The notes beneath the pieces are model-generated. The model was not told the DNA's origin. It made no database searches and saw only the letters and a program-made list of their open reading frames with translations. Of a stretch of 33,103 nt of DNA, positions 28,820 to 33,103 are shown piece after piece. Position 1 is the first letter of the stretch; every line of letters starts with the position of its first letter. The position numbers and the translations under genes are program-made. Origin of the DNA: a virus; IMG/VR virus record IMGVR_UViG_3300030329_002678, positions 614 through 33,716 of that record, one strand, 5' to 3'.

Positions 28820-29034
28820 TTCTTCGCAAATTTTTCAACTCCTGATACTCCAAACGAACCGAGTGTTACTATAACAAATGAGTTATAGATTATCTCGTTA
28901 ATAACTAGGTCAGTGTGATACACCATACCTGTGACCAAATCAAAGATAGCAAATACTACCATAATAAAAAATGATAGAAAACCGACTACGGCTTTCTCAT
29001 TGATGACGTTGTCATCTTTAAAAATATTCCACAT
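28816..29034 (-). CDS. Holin-like protein, two membrane segments
   Basis: 72 aa. AVVGFLSFFIMVVFAIFDLV (about 15-34) and FVIVTLGSFGVSGVEKF (about 52-68) are two membrane segments, with charged N-terminus and basic end KFAKK. Size, topology and the enzyme gene downstream fit a class II-type holin. The holin assignment rests on layout, not on a recognised family. Confidence 0.65.
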   Translation of the reverse strand: MWNIFKDDNVINEKAVVGFLSFFIMVVFAIFDLVTGMVYHTDLVINEIIYNSFVIVTLGSFGVSGVEKFAKK

Positions 29035-29041
29035 AATGTTG

Positions 29042-32000
29042 TTATTTAGTTAGCTTTTTAAACTGGTTGTTGTGTCTTTCAAAAAATTTAAGATATGCTT
29101 TATTAAAAGCATCATACAACTTATCTTCCCTCTCTTCCAACTTACGAAGATACGAAGATTTTTTGGATTCATCTTTAACTACTTCTACCTTCTTTTTTGT
29201 CTCACGTATTTCTTTTAATTTTTTATCAATACGTTTCGATAATTTTAATAATGCCTCTGCTGCTCCGTATGCACGAAGCTCTTCTTGAGCGTCTAGTTCT
29301 CCTCTTTTTATTCCCTCTAGCTCTTTGCTTAACTGAGATAAATATGTTTTTCTATCATAGTAATCCGTGATATCTTGATATCTACTTACGCTTCCTGCAA
29401 ATCTACGCACAATAGGCATTTCTCTATATTCAATATCCTCTTTTTGTCCTGTCGCTAATTTATCTATTAACCTAACGGTTCTTTCACCAAATTTATAAGG
29501 TTGTCCTACATAGGACTCAACCAAATACTCTAATGATTCAGGAGCAACATCTATTTCTCCTGATCTATATTTTGTTCCTCCCGTTTTAGTGTTAAGCCAT
29601 TTTGATACAACCTTAAATAATTCAGGAGTGCTTCTTCTTCCTCGTTCAGCGTCAGGTGTAGGTGTGCCTAAAGGAAAATTTTCATTGTAAATAGTTGAGC
29701 CGAAATAATTTTCATTTAATGCTAAGTTTCCAATAGGTTTAAGGGCGGTTGGAAGAACAGTTTTTATTAACTGATTGGTTACGTCGGGGCTATCTGAAAA
29801 ATTAATAGGAGAAAACGAGCCCATAAAAGATCGAGATATAAACCCTAAAGTCTCCGCAAGACTTTTGTTTTGTGAGCCTAAATCTTGTATGGAGTTTCCT
29901 ATGTTATAAAAAATATTATAACCATAGGGTAAAGGAACTTTAAGATAATCTTTTCCATTATCCTTCATTATAATAATATTTCTTTCTTTTTCATAGTCAG
30001 GGATTTTATCATAATAAGAAATACCATCTTCATCTTCATCTGACGCGGCTCGATTAGCCCAAGCAGATAACGCGCCTAAAGTTATAATACCGAACATAGC
30101 TTTTTGAGCAGGATTATATTCTTTTATTATTTTACCTGTTTTGGGGTCTTTAACTTTTCGTTTAGTGCCTAGCGCTTTTGCAAGCCGTGCTGTTCCTTGT
30201 ACTGAAGCATTAAAAAATAAAAACCAATTATTTAAATCTGAGGATGTTCCTGACTGATTAAAGTTTATAGTTAAATCTTTTCCGATTGCTGCTGCTTTTT
30301 GTTTACTTATCCCTTGCTTTCGAGCTATTACATAAGCTGCTAATCTTGTAGAGTTTTCTGCTGCAGCATTTAATGTATCTACCCATTTAGTAAACCATTT
30401 TTTAGCATCGCTTAGCGGCCCAAACACTCCCTTTTTATTATAAGCGTTTATATCTTTTTGGATATCTTTAATGTCTTTCATATAAAAATACCCTGTCTTT
30501 CCTCCTTGTTTTACAAACTCATCATAATATTTAATTATTTCAATTTTATCTTTACTGTTTCTTTCATCTCTTAATACAGCATCACTTTTTAAATTACCCT
30601 TTGGGGTGGTATATTTTCCTAGTTCATATTGAGTAATTACAGGCAAGGCTTTGGTGGCTGATAATGTAGCAACATCTTTTACAAATTTAGCTGAGTTTTT
30701 TATTTCTATACCGCTTTCTCCTAACGCATTCATTACCCCCGTTTGTAAATCACGAATGTAGTTGGTAATTATAAACTCAGGGTTTAAAGTAGTTAATACA
30801 GGACGTAAAACACTATTTACAGCTTGTAAGACGTTTGTAAAAATATTAGCTTTAGTTGGGTTTGAATTGTTAAAAATTTCATTTAACTCAGGAGCTTTAA
30901 AATTAATAAAATAATCTTTTCCGTCTCTCAACACCCTCACATAATCTTTACTCATTTCGAAACCGCTTTTATCTCTATATATTACTCTTCCTTCTTTATC
31001 TAAAGATTTTGTAATACCTGGGGTGTCTTCCGAAAATACTTCATATTGGTCGGGGTCAGGATTTTTTTCTACTAAGTTTAAAAGTTTTTGAAGGGTCAAG
31101 TTTTTTTGTGCTCGTATAATGGAAGCGGTTCTTCTTTGAAAAATATTAGCCAACACATCTCCCGCTAAACTTGTTCTCCCCTTTGCTGGTTGATATGTTT
31201 TTCCAATAGGAGAAAGTCTTTTTCCCCCTTCACCTAATCCTCCTCCTCCTTGAAAATCAGCGTCAACGTTTTCAAGATTGTAATTGGTAAGAGGAACATA
31301 GTTGTTGTATGGGTTGTTTTTTAAATTTTCATAAGCAGTTTTGCTTATTAAACCGTTATCATAAGCTTCTTTTAGGTCTTGATTTAACAGGGCATATATT
31401 TCTTTACTAACTTTTTCTAGTTGTTTAGTTTCTTGTGGAGTAAAAGTATTTAAAGTTTCTTGAGCTTGTTCATTAGTCATTCCTGAGCCTGCTTCGTTAG
31501 TCGCATCTCGGTTTTCTTTAATAAATTTATTTCTTTCTTCTGCGTGTTTAGCATATAAGTAGTTACTTATTTGATTGGTATTGAGATTGTTTTTGTTAGC
31601 GCGATTAAGTATGTCGTTTAATTTAACATCTAATGTATCTAATAAATTTCTAGTTTTTCCATATAAAACTTTTTCTGCATCGCTAAAGTTTTGTTCGTCT
31701 TTTACGAATGCGCCTTTCTTTTTTTCTATTCCTTTTTGAATATCTCGTATTCGAGTATATTTATCATAATATTTTTCTTTGATGTTATCAAATGTCTCAC
31801 GGGACGTAACGTTTTTTTTCTTTTCTTTAAAATAATCTAAGATAGTGTTAACCTTATTAATAGAGTTAGATATTAATCCCCCTTCGTTTACTAGTTGATT
31901 GGGAACGTTAGCGTCTGTTTCGGGAGTTCCTAAGCCTGTAGGCTCACTAGGCTCTTTGGTTGGCTCAGTAGGTTCTTTCTCTACTTCTTCCGTGACCGTT

Positions 32001-33103
32001 TCGGCAATGATTTCAGTTTCTGATTCGGGTGTTCCTTCCTCCACTTCCGATACATCGACGGTTTGTTCAGTCGCATCCACGTCATCTGGGCTTTGCTCTT
32101 GAATGGCATCTGTTTCTGTTTTTTCTGTTTCTGTAATTTCTTTTTCTTCTTGTAAGATAGGGTATTTTTTATTAATAAGATCTATCTGTTCATTTATCTC
32201 TATTATTCGTTGCTCTCCTAAACGTAATGGGTTAGGCCCTATTTTTTCTTTTTCTTTTTCTAACTCAATAATGGTTTGTTTATCCTCCTCAGACATGTTG
32301 GGGCTCGCTTCATTTTCTACTTGTTTTTGAATCGTAATTTCTTTTATTTTTTCTTCTTGCAAACCAGATAATTGATTATCATTTTTAATGGTAAGCTCTG
32401 CTCCTTCTATAGATTCAGCAGGAGCATTTTCTAAAAATTCTTGTACTTCTTCACGTGTTTTTATTTCTCCATTTAATCTATAAAAAGGCGCTTGATTAGC
32501 TTTATAAATACCATACCCTACTGTCAAAGGAGCTGTTGCTGTTCCTACTACAGTTTCAAATCCTATGTCTGCCACATCCATTTCTTGTCCTGCTACTGTA
32601 CGCCCTGCTACTTCACCAGTTCCTCCACCTACAGCCTCTGTTCCAATACCTGCTGCAGCACCTTTTAATTTACTCCCTGTTTTACGCGCAACCTTGGTAG
32701 CTAGCTTTGAGGCTAACCCTCCTGACAATGCTTCGATTGCTCCTATTGCTATACCTCTTCCCGCCGACCTATATCTTATACGCTCCATAGCATCAGCATC
32801 TTCTAACACTTTTCTTATTCCGTCGTTATTAAATTCTAATCCTTTTTCGTCAAGCTCTTCTTGGAGAAATTCTGTAAATGATAAAGCTGTTTCAAGCGAT
32901 CCGCCCAATCCCCCTATTGCTCCTGCGATTGCTCCTGGAATTGCCCCAATTCCTCCTACTCCAAGCCCTAGAGCCCCTCCTCCTGCCCCCGTTTTTATAC
33001 CCATTTTTAATGAACCTTTATTTGCCATAGACACTAATGATGAGGTAAATAATTGTGGTATCAATGACAAATTGTTTCCAAGGCCTTTAACAAAACCTAA
33101 CAA
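29042..33103 (-). CDS. Large polyvalent/ejection protein, truncated at the window edge (C-terminal 1353 aa)
   Basis: The frame is open to the right edge; the apparent first codon is TTG and the real start is probably beyond it. Order: a Gly/Ala-rich, membrane-active-looking segment (GGGALGLGVGGIGAIPGAIA, about residues 40-70, and more to ~200), an acidic Glu/Thr/Pro-rich disordered linker (~330-410), coiled coils, then about 770-1000 with NPEFIITNYIRDLQTGVM and WFLFFNASVQGTARL, the LPD38-type polyvalent domain. C-terminal ~1250-1353 is charged helices. Such proteins are packaged and injected with phage DNA. Adjacent to the lysis genes on the same strand. Confidence 0.8.
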   Translation of the reverse strand: MLGFVKGLGNNLSLIPQLFTSSLVSMANKGSLKMGIKTGAGGGALGLGVGGIGAIPGAIAGAIGGLGGSLETALSFTEFLQEELDEKGLEFNNDGIRKVLEDADAMERIRYRSAGRGIAIGAIEALSGGLASKLATKVARKTGSKLKGAAAGIGTEAVGGGTGEVAGRTVAGQEMDVADIGFETVVGTATAPLTVGYGIYKANQAPFYRLNGEIKTREEVQEFLENAPAESIEGAELTIKNDNQLSGLQEEKIKEITIQKQVENEASPNMSEEDKQTIIELEKEKEKIGPNPLRLGEQRIIEINEQIDLINKKYPILQEEKEITETEKTETDAIQEQSPDDVDATEQTVDVSEVEEGTPESETEIIAETVTEEVEKEPTEPTKEPSEPTGLGTPETDANVPNQLVNEGGLISNSINKVNTILDYFKEKKKNVTSRETFDNIKEKYYDKYTRIRDIQKGIEKKKGAFVKDEQNFSDAEKVLYGKTRNLLDTLDVKLNDILNRANKNNLNTNQISNYLYAKHAEERNKFIKENRDATNEAGSGMTNEQAQETLNTFTPQETKQLEKVSKEIYALLNQDLKEAYDNGLISKTAYENLKNNPYNNYVPLTNYNLENVDADFQGGGGLGEGGKRLSPIGKTYQPAKGRTSLAGDVLANIFQRRTASIIRAQKNLTLQKLLNLVEKNPDPDQYEVFSEDTPGITKSLDKEGRVIYRDKSGFEMSKDYVRVLRDGKDYFINFKAPELNEIFNNSNPTKANIFTNVLQAVNSVLRPVLTTLNPEFIITNYIRDLQTGVMNALGESGIEIKNSAKFVKDVATLSATKALPVITQYELGKYTTPKGNLKSDAVLRDERNSKDKIEIIKYYDEFVKQGGKTGYFYMKDIKDIQKDINAYNKKGVFGPLSDAKKWFTKWVDTLNAAAENSTRLAAYVIARKQGISKQKAAAIGKDLTINFNQSGTSSDLNNWFLFFNASVQGTARLAKALGTKRKVKDPKTGKIIKEYNPAQKAMFGIITLGALSAWANRAASDEDEDGISYYDKIPDYEKERNIIIMKDNGKDYLKVPLPYGYNIFYNIGNSIQDLGSQNKSLAETLGFISRSFMGSFSPINFSDSPDVTNQLIKTVLPTALKPIGNLALNENYFGSTIYNENFPLGTPTPDAERGRRSTPELFKVVSKWLNTKTGGTKYRSGEIDVAPESLEYLVESYVGQPYKFGERTVRLIDKLATGQKEDIEYREMPIVRRFAGSVSRYQDITDYYDRKTYLSQLSKELEGIKRGELDAQEELRAYGAAEALLKLSKRIDKKLKEIRETKKKVEVVKDESKKSSYLRKLEEREDKLYDAFNKAYLKFFERHNNQFKKLTK

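Noticed and set aside
1-33103. tRNA genes, rRNA or insertion sequences
   Set aside because: No cloverleaf with a TTCRA arm and CCA-proximal stem, no rRNA-like blocks, and no transposase-like ORF was seen by reading; a dedicated tRNA scan was not possible.

Overview
The window reads as part of the genome of an uncultured, AT-rich, tailed phage of a Bacteroidota (flavobacteria-like) host, probably marine. Evidence for the host: several genes are preceded by the Bacteroidota sigma -7 element TAnnTTTG (TATCTTTG or TATATTTG; two copies have a TTG/TTTG about 20 nt upstream), translation starts follow A-rich AT leaders instead of Shine-Dalgarno sequences, and the primase-helicase carries a VirE_N/BT4734-like N-terminus typical of Bacteroidota elements. 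No integrase, terminase, portal or capsid gene is visible, so the lifestyle is open and the genome is incomplete at both edges.

Layout. (1) 1-11,043, minus strand: virion and accessory genes. From the left: small basic and membrane proteins, a lipoprotein, two long tail fibres sharing an N-terminal anchor (one with an S74 self-cleaving chaperone tail), a tail-assembly-chaperone-like gene, a row of tiny conserved phage proteins, a GroES/Nmad1/GroEL block, an exported lysozyme-like enzyme and two short ORFs. One plus-strand winged-helix gene (6975-7457) interrupts this block. (2) 10,384-11,514: control region between the divergent arms, with seven copies of ATGTCG, a minus-strand terminator and a long pyrimidine tract. 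(3) 11,515-28,002, plus strand: early/replication arm. A SprT-like metalloprotease, many very small ORFs behind near-identical AT leaders, a Dam-type methyltransferase, a DnaA-domain-IV-like protein, a Sak-type annealing protein with a PD-(D/E)XK exonuclease, an SSB-tailed small protein, a primase-helicase, an SF2 helicase, a separately promoted papain-like protein, a VRR-NUC nuclease, a metallophosphoesterase and a HtrL/YibB-like protein. (4) 27,999-33,103, minus strand: a putative lysis cassette (holin-like, Cys-rich, YkuD-like enzyme, tiny membrane peptide) and the C-terminal 1353 residues of a polyvalent/ejection protein running off the edge.

How it fits together: the plus arm supplies DNA replication and recombination plus host-takeover candidates; the minus arms supply virion parts and lysis. 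Minus-strand transcription at both ends suggests the missing structural module joins them in a circular or circularly permuted map.

The most interesting signal is an RNA: 12,926-13,000, in the leader of the gene at 13,019, matches hammerhead ribozyme geometry in all three stems and the GAA/UH core, with a compensated U3-A8 in place of the usual C3-G8. It directly follows a second structured element closed by a 10-11 bp perfect stem.
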